54,361 nt of DNA from the NCBI GenBank assembly GCA_003242085.1, contig QBML01000037.1, positions 1 to 54,361 on the forward strand. The letters run 5' to 3'. The position numbers and the translations under genes are program-made. This document shows, in pieces, positions 25,053 through 33,565 of this stretch; the stretch's first letter is position 1; each line of letters opens with the position of its first letter. The notes beneath the pieces were generated by a model. That model was not told where the DNA came from and made no database searches. It saw nothing but the letters and a program-made list of their open reading frames with translations. Source of the DNA: Pseudanabaena frigida. Lineage in GTDB: Bacteria > Cyanobacteriota > Cyanobacteriia > Pseudanabaenales > Pseudanabaenaceae.

Positions 25053-26969
25053 ATGACGAACACTGTAAAAGTATCTAAGGTTGAAGTCCTCAAGCAAAAA
25101 AGTAACTTTTTACGAGGCCCTATCAACACTGAACTAACCGATGGAAACCCATTTTTCAGTCAGGACGGAATTCAAATCCTGAAGTTTCATGGTTCTTATC
25201 AACAAAAAGATCGAGATTTTGACAAGGCAAAGGAAAAGGGAGAAGAATCGCAATACAGCATGATGTTGCGGACTCGTAGCCCTGGAGGAGTAATTCCTTG
25301 GCAACTATATTTGGCGCTGGATAAACTATGCGATAAATATGGCAACCATACTTTGCGAGCAACTACTCGCCAAGGATTTCAGATTCACGGCATTCTTAAG
25401 GAAAATCTGAAGACGGTAATCGCCGATATCACCAAAAATTTGGGATCGACTGTTGGAGCTTGTGGTGACATTAATCGTAATGTAATGGCTCCTGCTGCAC
25501 CATTTAAGAATAAGCCTGAATATATTTTAGCCCGTGAATATGCCGTAAAAATTGCCGATTTTCTGGCTCCACAAGCAGGAGCTTATTACGATATTTGGCT
25601 TGATGGCGAAGTCGCAGTTACTTCTTCAGAAGCGCCAGAGGTAACTGAAGCACGTAATCGTCAAGGCGCAGGTACTGCCAAGACCAATATTAGCGATGTT
25701 GAGCCAATCTATGGTGCCCAGTACATGCCCCGCAAGTTTAAAATTGCGATCGCTGTCGCTGGTGATAATTCAGTCGATCTGTATACCAACGATTTGGCTC
25801 TGGTAGTAATCACCAATGCTCAAAATGAGTTAGAAGGCTTTAATGTCTATGTCGGTGGCGGTTTGGGGCGTGCTCATAATAACGATGCCACAATTGTGCG
25901 CCTTGCTGACAGTATTGGCTTTGTACCTGTTGCCAAAATCTATGATGTAATCAAGGCGATCGTATCGGTGCAAAGGGACTATGGCGATCGCCACAATCGT
26001 CGTCATTCTCGCTTCAAATATATTTTGGAAGAATGGGGCGTAGAGAAATTTAAGCAAGTTTTGTTGGATTACTATCCAACAAAACTTGAAGAGGCTCGTG
26101 AATTGCCTGATTTCAAATATCAAGATTATCTAGGCTGGCATGAACAGGGAGATGGCAAGTATTTTGTTGGTGTCTCGATTGAGAATGGTCGAGTGAGCGA
26201 TCGCGAAGATTTGCAACTAAAAACTGCATTGCGGGAAATTGGTGAAAAATTTCACCATGATTTTGTGCTGACACCTAATCACAATTTATTGATTACGGAA
26301 ATTGCCGCTGATGAAAAAGAAGAGATTCAGAAGATTCTCGATCGCTGCCATGTGCTTGCCCCAGACAAGATTGACACATTAGTACGTTACTCGATGGCTT
26401 GCCCATCTTTCCCAACTTGCGGCTTGGCGATCGCTGAGTCAGAACGCGCTTTACCAGATGTATTAGCTAGAATTCGTAAGCTCTTAGTAAGATTGGGCTT
26501 AGAAAATGAAACCTTTGTTACGCGGATGACAGGTTGTCCCAACGGTTGCGCTCGTCCTTACATGGCAGAACTTGCCTTTGTTGGCAGTGCCTTGGATGAA
26601 TATCAAATTTGGCTCGGTGGTAACTTTGACTCGACCCGTCTAGCTCAGCCCTACGTGCAACGCCTACATATCAATAATCTTGAAAAAGGTTTAGAACCAC
26701 TATTTGTTTATTTCAAAAACGAACGCTTAGATGGCGAAGGATTTGGTGATTTTTGCGATCGCAAGGGCAATGAAGACTTACGGAAGTTTGCTGATGCCTA
26801 TGTGCCAGAAGTCGATGAAAGTCAAGAATCTAAGGGCAAACGCCGAGATGTTAGGCATCGCGTCACCCTCTCAGCTAAATCATTTGAGATGCTCAAAAAA
26901 GCAGTCGAAGAACAAGGTGTTTCTATGAAGGACATCGTTGAAACTGCCTTGGAGAAATATTTGGGATAG
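25053..26969 (+). CDS. sir: Ferredoxin-sulfite reductase
   Basis: This encodes a 638-residue enzyme that reduces sulfite to sulfide with ferredoxin as electron donor, in sulfur assimilation. The siroheme/4Fe-4S ligands are at Cys450 and Cys456 (CPSFPTC) and Cys495 and Cys499 (CPNGC). Length and the long N-terminal half separate it from nitrite reductase, which is about 510 residues. The last 45 residues form a basic extension (KRRDVRHRVTLSAKSFEMLK...) that reads like a ribbon-helix-helix unit. Cyanobacterial sulfite reductases often have such a tail. The decarboxylase gene begins three bases after the stop, so the two are probably co-transcribed. Confidence 0.94.
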   Translation: MTNTVKVSKVEVLKQKSNFLRGPINTELTDGNPFFSQDGIQILKFHGSYQQKDRDFDKAKEKGEESQYSMMLRTRSPGGVIPWQLYLALDKLCDKYGNHTLRATTRQGFQIHGILKENLKTVIADITKNLGSTVGACGDINRNVMAPAAPFKNKPEYILAREYAVKIADFLAPQAGAYYDIWLDGEVAVTSSEAPEVTEARNRQGAGTAKTNISDVEPIYGAQYMPRKFKIAIAVAGDNSVDLYTNDLALVVITNAQNELEGFNVYVGGGLGRAHNNDATIVRLADSIGFVPVAKIYDVIKAIVSVQRDYGDRHNRRHSRFKYILEEWGVEKFKQVLLDYYPTKLEEARELPDFKYQDYLGWHEQGDGKYFVGVSIENGRVSDREDLQLKTALREIGEKFHHDFVLTPNHNLLITEIAADEKEEIQKILDRCHVLAPDKIDTLVRYSMACPSFPTCGLAIAESERALPDVLARIRKLLVRLGLENETFVTRMTGCPNGCARPYMAELAFVGSALDEYQIWLGGNFDSTRLAQPYVQRLHINNLEKGLEPLFVYFKNERLDGEGFGDFCDRKGNEDLRKFADAYVPEVDESQESKGKRRDVRHRVTLSAKSFEMLKKAVEEQGVSMKDIVETALEKYLG

Positions 26970-26972
26970 GCG

Positions 26973-28415
26973 TTGAATCAGCATTCAGTTCCATTATTAG
27001 AAGCGGCGCAGCGATATCTTGATATCGATCATGCGCCGTTTTATATGCCAGGGCATAAACGCGGTCAAGGAATCGATCGCCGATTTGCAGCACTTATGGG
27101 TGAAACCATCTTCCGTCTGGATTTACCCGAACTGCCTGAACTTGAGGCCGCAGTTGCTAACGCGGAGACATTGGCTGCTCAGGCTTATGGCAGCGATCGC
27201 GCATGGTTCCTCACCAATGGCTCTACCTGTGGCATACAGGCAATGCTATTGGCAATTTGTGGAGCAACTTGTGGACAAGGTGACAAGGTTCTCATCGGGC
27301 GCAATTGTCACAAAGCCGCGATCGCCGCTTTAGTTTTGACAGGAGCAACCCCCATCTATTTGCCAACTGATTATTTATTAGAATTTGATTTGGACTTGGG
27401 TGTAAGTCCTGAAACTCTAGAATTATTTCTGCAAAAGCATCCCGATGCGAAAGCGGTAATGTTAGTCAGTCCAAATTATTTTGGAGTATGTGGCGAGATC
27501 GAGAAGCTAGTAACGATCGCCCATTCTTTTAATGTTCCATTACTAGTTGATGCTGCTCACGGAGCGCATTTGGGGTTTCATCCCGATCTGCCAATCTCAG
27601 CATTGCAAGCGGGTGCAGATCTAGTCGTGCAATCTACCCACAAGGTTGCAGGCAGCCTTACTCAGTCATCGATTTTACATTTGCAAGGCGATCGCATAGC
27701 ATCCGAACAAGTCGATCGAGCCTTACAGATATTGCGATCCAGTAGTCCAAATTTATTGTTGCTCATTTCCCTTGATGTCGCACGGCGACAAATGGCGATT
27801 GAGGGTAAAAAGCTTTTAACTGAAACCTTAAGATTAGCGACAGAAGCGCGATCGCGATTATGTCAAATCCCTAATCTACGAACCTTTGACCAAATAGCAG
27901 TTCCCACTCTCGATCCCACCCGTCTTACGGTTATGGTCGAACGCATGGGTATGACAGGCTTTGCGGCTGATGTTTGGCTGCATTCCCAATTGGATGTCAT
28001 GGCAGAAATGCCCACTCTCAGTCAATTAGTTTTTATTTTTAGTCTTGGCAACACCCAAAATGATATCGATCGGTTGATTTATGGATTTCAACAAATTGGG
28101 AAGGAAAAAGGAAAAAGGGAAAGGGAAAAACTAGTTCCAATTACCAATTACCAATTACCAATTACCATTCCTAAATCTCACCTCACACCTCGTGCAGCCT
28201 ATTTTGCCAAAAGCGATCGCATCCCTTTCAATCAAGCGATCGGGCGAATTAGTGCGGAATCACTCTGTCCCTATCCTCCTGGGATTCCGCTACTTTGTAT
28301 TGGTGAAGAAATCACTCTGGAAGTTGTGGAAATGTTGCAATGTATTTTGCGATCGGGCGGCATTATTAACGGTGCAAGCGATGACAGTCTCGAAACAATT
28401 CGCGTTGTTAATTAA
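26973..28415 (+). CDS. PLP-dependent Orn/Lys/Arg decarboxylase family protein
   Basis: This encodes 480 residues. Only a TTG at 26973 gives a start that covers the family's N-terminus (QRYLDIDHAPFYMPGHKRG). It lies three bases after the sir stop, so translation is probably coupled. The pyridoxal-phosphate lysine is in VQSTHK, preceded by VDAAHGAH. It is the short aminotransferase-fold form found in cyanobacteria and Gram-positive bacteria, decarboxylating lysine, arginine or ornithine to polyamines. The substrate cannot be told. Near residues 378-398 the chain carries a repeat-derived insert (GKEKGKREREKLVPITNYQL...), from a purine-rich tract plus four CAATTAC heptamers, which the usual domain does not have. 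Confidence 0.88.
   Translation: MNQHSVPLLEAAQRYLDIDHAPFYMPGHKRGQGIDRRFAALMGETIFRLDLPELPELEAAVANAETLAAQAYGSDRAWFLTNGSTCGIQAMLLAICGATCGQGDKVLIGRNCHKAAIAALVLTGATPIYLPTDYLLEFDLDLGVSPETLELFLQKHPDAKAVMLVSPNYFGVCGEIEKLVTIAHSFNVPLLVDAAHGAHLGFHPDLPISALQAGADLVVQSTHKVAGSLTQSSILHLQGDRIASEQVDRALQILRSSSPNLLLLISLDVARRQMAIEGKKLLTETLRLATEARSRLCQIPNLRTFDQIAVPTLDPTRLTVMVERMGMTGFAADVWLHSQLDVMAEMPTLSQLVFIFSLGNTQNDIDRLIYGFQQIGKEKGKREREKLVPITNYQLPITIPKSHLTPRAAYFAKSDRIPFNQAIGRISAESLCPYPPGIPLLCIGEEITLEVVEMLQCILRSGGIINGASDDSLETIRVVN
28098..28165 (+). repeat. Purine tract and CAATTAC heptamer repeat inside a coding region
   Basis: The purine-rich tract at about 28098-28130 (repeated GGAAAAA/GGGAAAAA) is followed by four exact CAATTAC heptamers at 28138-28165. 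This is a short tandemly repeated sequence of the kind usual in cyanobacterial intergenic DNA. Here it is read in frame. Confidence 0.85.
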
Positions 28416-28440
28416 AAGGGGGCGCATATGACCCCTTTAC
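28414..28440. terminator. Short hairpin between convergent genes
   Basis: AAAGGGG and CCCCTTT pair across a 12-base loop in the gap between the decarboxylase stop and the TPR-CHAT stop. There is no T run on either side, so it is a weak candidate. Confidence 0.4.
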
Positions 28441-28448
28441 AGCAATTC

Positions 28449-31400
28449 TTACAAGCCATTACCGATCGCAAAGAAAGCCGACCAGTAATAGGGATGCGAT
28501 AATGACGAGGAACTTGGCACAGTTCCCACAACTCTAACGCCAGCGCGATCGCTACCTGTCCCCTGCTTATCACTATTAATCATGGCGATCTGCGCCCTTT
28601 GCAAAGCTTCGGCAATAGGGACATCGCCTTTTTTTAGTTCACCATAAAATACATCCATTAGAACTTGCGTACCCGCATCATCAACTTTCCAAAGCGAAGC
28701 GATCGCTACTCTTGCCCCTGCTGCTTGCATTTGATAACCCAAACCGAGAATCTCTACACCAGTCCCTAACTTAGTACCAAGTCCAGACTGACAAGCACTT
28801 AAAACCACTAAATCAACATTGGTTAACGCCCAATCCCTAATATCAGAAATTGTCGCTTTTGTGCCATCGCCAAAGAGAATGAAGGAATCTTCAGGTTTGC
28901 CGTTAAAAAGTTGTCCGTGGGTGGCTAGGTGTAAAATGGTGTAGGAGTTAGCGTTGTTTTCAGTGACATTTTTAGTGAAGGCAGTTTCCACAAAAGTTGA
29001 GGTGTTAGGAAAGCGATCGGCGATTTTTTTGACTTCGCTGAGGGTGGCTGGAAGTTCGGCAAATCCTGCTTTATTTACATTGCCAAATGCCCCTGCAAAG
29101 ATTTTTGGTGTAGCGATCGCAGGTTTATTAAATTTGGTGAGCGAAGCAGCTGTAATATTGTTGATTCGATATTTTTCGACTAGCCATTGTTTGCCATCGT
29201 AGAGCGCGGCGAGGGGAATATAACGTAATTGTCCATCGGGTGCATAGATAATCGTATCGATTTTGAGTTGTGCTAGTTCTGAGGCAAAGGGAGCAATTAG
29301 CCATTTATACAATTGCTGAGCAGGTTTTTTGACATCTTCGGATGTTTTATCTTTCAGTCCAACGCGAAATTCGTAAATCTCTTGATTTAGATCTTCGCGT
29401 TTAATGTTAACGGTACGGCGGATTAGCGGTGTTTTGGCGGTGATCAGGATGAGTTCGAGGCGGTCATCGAGGATGAGGGGATAGAGGAGGACAGCGTTGG
29501 GATGTTGAGTGAGTATATCGGTGCGGAGGTTGCGAAGGTTTTTGGTGTCGATATTTTGTTGTTCTTCGGTGCGGCGTAGTTCGTCAACGAGTTTTTGGAC
29601 AGCAGGGCTATTGAGGAAGGCGGTGAATTGTTTGTTTTGTTCGCGTTCGGATTGGACAAGTTGATTAAGCCGTTCTTGTTCTGATGCTGTGATGTTATTA
29701 GCGAGTTTGCGTTTTTGGAGTTCGTCAAGTTCGATCGCCAGAGCAATGATATTTTGTTCGGGGCGTTGTAGATCGACTCCTTTGGCTGTGTCATTGTTGC
29801 CACGCACGGTGCGGAGGTAGTCACTGAGTTCTTGGACTTTAAGTAAGTCGAGAACTTGTTGCGCTTCGAGGATGCGGTCTTGTTTGAGCAGGATACCTGC
29901 AAGGGCGCGATAGGTATCTTCTATAGTGGATAGATAGGATTTTTGTTCTTCTTTACTTAGTCCACGGATATCTTTGCGAATGGATTCTGTAACGTTGACG
30001 GATTGCTTAAAGAAGAGAATCGCGAGTTCAGGTTGATTGAGCTTGGAGAATGAGGAGCCTAAATTACTGAGGGTAAGCCCTTCGCTATTACGAACGCCGA
30101 TCTGCTTTTTGATCGCTAAGGCTTGCTGAAAATAATCAATCGCTTTCTGGTACTGTCCCAAACGATAGGAGACAGCACCCAGATTATTGAGAGATGTTGC
30201 TTCACTACTGCGATTGCCAATTTGCTGAGAGATTGCTAAGGATTGCTGATGGTAATCAATCGCCTTCCGATACTGCCCTAAACTGCTGTATGCTTCTCCC
30301 AAATTATTGAGTGACGTTGCCTCACCGTGACGATCGCCGATTTGTTGAGCGATCGCTAAGGATTGCTGATGATAATCAATCGCCTTCTGATACTGTCCTA
30401 AACTGTTGTATACATTACCCAAATTATTAAGAGATCTTCCTTCACCATTGCGATCTCCGATTTGCTTTTTGATCGCTAAGGATTGTTGATAGAAATCAAT
30501 TGCTTTCTGATACTGTCCGAGATTGTCGTATACAGAACCTAGATTATTGAGCGATGCTGCCTCACCCTCTCGATCTCCGATTTGCTTAAAGATCGCTAAG
30601 GATTGCTGATGGTAATCAATCGCTTTCTGATACTGTGCGAGATGTTTGTATACACTGCCCAAATTATTAAGAGATGTTCCTTCAACATTGCGTTCTCCGA
30701 TTTGTTGAGCGATCGCTAAAGATTGCTGATAAAAACCAATTGCTTTCTGGTACTGTCCGAGATTGTCGTGTACAGAACCCAAATTATTGAGAGATGTTCC
30801 TTCACCTTTGCGATCGCCAATCTGCTTTTTGATCGCTAAAGATTGCTGATAGAAATCAATCGCCTTCTGATACTGTCCCAAATTGTCGGAAGCAAGTCCT
30901 AAATTACTGAGTGATGCTCCTTCACTATTGCGATCGCCAATTTGCTGAGAGATCGCTAAGGATTGCTGATAGAAATCAATTGCTTTCTGATACTGTCCGA
31001 GATTTTTGTATACACTGCCCAAATTATTGAGTGATGCTGCCTCACCTTGGCGATCGCTAATTTGTTGAGAGATCGCTAAAGATTGCTGATAGAAATCAAT
31101 CGCCTTCTGATACTGTCCTAAATTGTCGTAAATAAGTCCTAAATTGTTGAGTGATTTTCCTTCACCGTTACGATTACCAATTTGCTGAGTGATCGCTAAG
31201 GATTGCTGATAGAAATCAATCGCCTTCTGATACTGTCCGAGATGAGCGTATACATCGCCCAGATTATTGAGATTAAGCCCTTCACCGTTACGATCGCCAA
31301 TTTGCTGAGTGATCGCTAAGGATTGCTGATAGAAATCAATCGCCTTCTGATACTGGCTTAGACTCATGTAAGCACCGCCCAGATTATTGAGAGATGTTCC

Positions 31401-32990
31401 TTCACCGTTTCGATTGCCAATTTGCTGAGCGATCGCTAAGGCTTGTTGAAAATAATCAATCGCTTTCGGATACTGACTTAGCCCCATGTAAGCAGCTCCC
31501 AGATTATTGAGGTTAAGCCCTTCACTGTTGCGATCGCTAATTTGTTTGAAGACAACTAAGGATTGCTGGTAGAAATCAATCGCTTTCGGATACTGTCCTA
31601 AATAATAAAAAATAAGTCCCAGATTATTAAGAGATGTTCCTTCACCCTTGCGATCGCCAATTTGTTTAGAAATCGTCAAGGATTGCTGAAAGTAATCAAT
31701 CGCTTTCAGATACTGACTTAGACTCATGTAAGCAGCCCCCAGATTATTCAGCGAATTTACTGTAATGTTGATATCGCCAATCTGTTTAGAAATCGCTAAA
31801 GATTGCTGAAAGTAATCAATCGCTTTCTGATACTTTCCCAAACTGGTGTAAGCAACCCCCAAATTATTGATAGATGTTCCTTCAAAACTGCGATCGCCTA
31901 TTTTTTTGATAATAATTAGGGCTTGTTGAAAATAATCAATCGCTTTTGGATACTGTCCCAAATAATTATATGTGAGACCCAAATTATTAAGTACAGCCGC
32001 TTCACCATTGCGATTATCAATTTGCTTGATAATGGATAAAGCTTGTTGGAGAAAGTCAGTTGCTTTTTGATATTTGCCCAGCGCATTGTATACATTACCC
32101 AAATTACCGAGAGAACTCGCCTCTGCTTTGCGATCGCCGATTTGCTTAGCGATTTCCAATGTTTGTTGATAATATTTGATCGCTTCCTCGTATTTTCCTA
32201 GATAATACGAAGCGTTACCTAAACTAGTAAATACATCTTTTTCGACAGTGCGATCGCCAATTTGATTAGCAAGTATTAAGGCTTGCTGGTAATAGTCAAT
32301 TGCCTTTGCTGGCTGTCCAATATCCGCAATAATACTTCCCACTTGAAGAGTTGCCAGCATTTCCCAATAATGCTTGCCTTGCACTCTAAACACTGGAATC
32401 GATTCTAGATACTTAGAAAGAGCCTGCCGCTTTCGGACTTCTGTTTGCTGTGCATTAGCTTGGTCTAATTGAACTGCTTCCATAAAAGCTCGTTCCGCCA
32501 CAATATAGTTGCGATCCTGACTGCTAGCAGCCCTCAGCTCCTCGACCGTGAGAATATACTTTCCCGCAGGAGCTTCACTATCTGGCGAATTTATCTCTAA
32601 CTGATAGATACCATCACTATCAGCGAGCACAGACATTGACTCCAATCCCAAACGACCATTAGGAGTATCCGACTTTGCGATTAGCTTTCCACTAGGGCTA
32701 TACAACAAAATCACCAGATCGATTCCTTTCTGCTCCGCGATCGCATGAAAAAATTGACCAGCCTTCAGACTCACTACATAACTATGAGATTCACCACCCT
32801 TTAAATCTCTAGAGATCGCTTGCTGCAAAACTAGTGCGATCGGTTTGCTCTCTGATGCTTGAGTTTGAGTTGTGGTTTGGGCGATCACCGCTAAAATAAC
32901 CTGTGGCAATGGCAGAAAAGACACCGCCAATGGACAAACAGTCAGAGAAATAGCCATCAACGACTGTCTGGAGAGATCGCGTAGATTCAT
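28449..32990 (-). CDS. Secreted TPR-CHAT protein with 19 near-identical 40-residue repeats
   Basis: This encodes 1513 residues. The signal peptide (about 1-38) is followed by a PPC-like beta-sandwich domain (about 50-150), a solenoid of 19 consecutive 40-residue tetratricopeptide repeats (about residues 220-985, consensus AIDFYQQSLAI..QIGDRNGE followed by SLNNLG.VY..LGQYQK), a helical connector, and a C-terminal CHAT domain. The caspase-like dyad is intact: His1358 (LATHGQ) and Cys1400 (LSACQSG), 42 residues apart. CHAT proteases cut specific protein targets when a sensor domain is triggered, and some take part in immunity or cell death. The target here is unknown, and no obvious substrate gene adjoins. 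The exported location suggests a periplasmic role. Confidence 0.92.
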   Translation of the reverse strand: MNLRDLSRQSLMAISLTVCPLAVSFLPLPQVILAVIAQTTTQTQASESKPIALVLQQAISRDLKGGESHSYVVSLKAGQFFHAIAEQKGIDLVILLYSPSGKLIAKSDTPNGRLGLESMSVLADSDGIYQLEINSPDSEAPAGKYILTVEELRAASSQDRNYIVAERAFMEAVQLDQANAQQTEVRKRQALSKYLESIPVFRVQGKHYWEMLATLQVGSIIADIGQPAKAIDYYQQALILANQIGDRTVEKDVFTSLGNASYYLGKYEEAIKYYQQTLEIAKQIGDRKAEASSLGNLGNVYNALGKYQKATDFLQQALSIIKQIDNRNGEAAVLNNLGLTYNYLGQYPKAIDYFQQALIIIKKIGDRSFEGTSINNLGVAYTSLGKYQKAIDYFQQSLAISKQIGDINITVNSLNNLGAAYMSLSQYLKAIDYFQQSLTISKQIGDRKGEGTSLNNLGLIFYYLGQYPKAIDFYQQSLVVFKQISDRNSEGLNLNNLGAAYMGLSQYPKAIDYFQQALAIAQQIGNRNGEGTSLNNLGGAYMSLSQYQKAIDFYQQSLAITQQIGDRNGEGLNLNNLGDVYAHLGQYQKAIDFYQQSLAITQQIGNRNGEGKSLNNLGLIYDNLGQYQKAIDFYQQSLAISQQISDRQGEAASLNNLGSVYKNLGQYQKAIDFYQQSLAISQQIGDRNSEGASLSNLGLASDNLGQYQKAIDFYQQSLAIKKQIGDRKGEGTSLNNLGSVHDNLGQYQKAIGFYQQSLAIAQQIGERNVEGTSLNNLGSVYKHLAQYQKAIDYHQQSLAIFKQIGDREGEAASLNNLGSVYDNLGQYQKAIDFYQQSLAIKKQIGDRNGEGRSLNNLGNVYNSLGQYQKAIDYHQQSLAIAQQIGDRHGEATSLNNLGEAYSSLGQYRKAIDYHQQSLAISQQIGNRSSEATSLNNLGAVSYRLGQYQKAIDYFQQALAIKKQIGVRNSEGLTLSNLGSSFSKLNQPELAILFFKQSVNVTESIRKDIRGLSKEEQKSYLSTIEDTYRALAGILLKQDRILEAQQVLDLLKVQELSDYLRTVRGNNDTAKGVDLQRPEQNIIALAIELDELQKRKLANNITASEQERLNQLVQSEREQNKQFTAFLNSPAVQKLVDELRRTEEQQNIDTKNLRNLRTDILTQHPNAVLLYPLILDDRLELILITAKTPLIRRTVNIKREDLNQEIYEFRVGLKDKTSEDVKKPAQQLYKWLIAPFASELAQLKIDTIIYAPDGQLRYIPLAALYDGKQWLVEKYRINNITAASLTKFNKPAIATPKIFAGAFGNVNKAGFAELPATLSEVKKIADRFPNTSTFVETAFTKNVTENNANSYTILHLATHGQLFNGKPEDSFILFGDGTKATISDIRDWALTNVDLVVLSACQSGLGTKLGTGVEILGLGYQMQAAGARVAIASLWKVDDAGTQVLMDVFYGELKKGDVPIAEALQRAQIAMINSDKQGTGSDRAGVRVVGTVPSSSSLSHPYYWSAFFAIGNGL
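30060..32345 (-). repeat. 120-bp tandem repeats encoding the TPR solenoid
   Basis: About 19 units of 120 bp are present. The central ones (roughly 30300-31500) are nearly identical in DNA, for example the recurring 18-mer GAAATCAATCGCCTTCTG, while the units nearest the N-terminus (right-hand end) are more divergent. This pattern suggests recent amplification or gene conversion. Confidence 0.9.
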
Positions 32991-33069
32991 AGCAACATCA
33001 CCGATTTGCGTGGTTACGATCTTACATACATATCAGCGCACCAACCATATGCAGTTATTTTCATTCTCC

Positions 33070-33116
33070 TATAGCAATGTAGGTTTTACTTAGGACATAA
33101 AACCTACATTGCTATA
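33070..33116. repeat. Minimal MITE-like element: the two ends without the hairpin core
   Basis: The 20-base TATAGCAATGTAGGTTTTAC and its complement (one mismatch) flank only TTAGGAC. The ends and the GTCCTAA module match those flanking the 18257 element, but the GC-rich centre is absent. Confidence 0.65.
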
Positions 33117-33220
33117 ACGCGCCTTCAACCACGCCTCCAAATGGCAACCTTCTTAAAATCTAACACCACCTCCGCCAACTCCTCCAACTGTTCAGCCAAC
33201 AATTTTTCAAGCCGCTTCAC
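33105..33220 (-). pseudogene. Frameshifted remnant of a DUF4351 C-terminus
   Basis: On the minus strand the translation LEKLLAEQLEELAEVVLDFKK is followed, after a shift of frame, by HLEAWLKARYS. Both pieces together resemble the end of DUF4351 (LEALAEALLDF..LEDLEAWL), a domain found at the C-terminus of Rpn/PD-(D/E)XK-type proteins common in cyanobacteria. A stop codon lies just upstream. Only about 35 codons survive. Confidence 0.4.
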
Positions 33221-33565
33221 TATTTAACCGCTCTTATCCACCAACTACTAGGGAAAAAAGAATACGTCTTTAGGTGGATATTTGTCCCGATCAAACTAGC
33301 GATCGATAATAAAAAAATTGAACCAGTTTTCATGAAAATCTGTCTAAAAATCTGGTTTTGCATGTAAGTACTTGTGTGTAAAAGCAACTTTTTATCTTAT
33401 TAACGATCGCGAGTTGTCATATTTCCACAAAATTGATGTAGAATCTCACTCGTTCTGGTTACATAAATTTTCAAAGCTTTGTCCCTGTTTCATTAGAAAG
33501 CTTCTTGAGCATTTTTTGTACTGCTTGTAGCTTGCTCTCAAACCGTCCTACAGCGCAACGTTTCA

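Larger units (their letters stand above)
32991..33565. other. 575-bp intergenic region between divergent genes
   Basis: It holds the leader of the TPR-CHAT gene, a short perfect inverted repeat (33070-33116), a frameshifted DUF4351-like remnant (33105-33220) and about 340 bp of AT-rich sequence with the promoter of the AMIN-M23 gene. No intact gene is seen. Confidence 0.6.

Noticed and set aside
25053-26969. Nitrite reductase as identity, because ammonium transporters are adjacent
   Set aside because: The length (638 residues) and tail fit sulfite reductase. Nitrite reductases of cyanobacteria are clearly shorter. The ligand pattern is shared by both and does not decide.
29444-29902. Open frame of 152 codons on the minus strand inside the TPR-CHAT gene
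   Set aside because: It is a frame-shifted reading of the gene with Ser/Asn-rich, low-quality translation and no start signal.
30060-32345. Regular 120-bp repeats that could look like a repeat array or CRISPR-like structure
   Set aside because: The units are contiguous, in frame, and translate into TPR motifs with no spacers. They are coding repeats.
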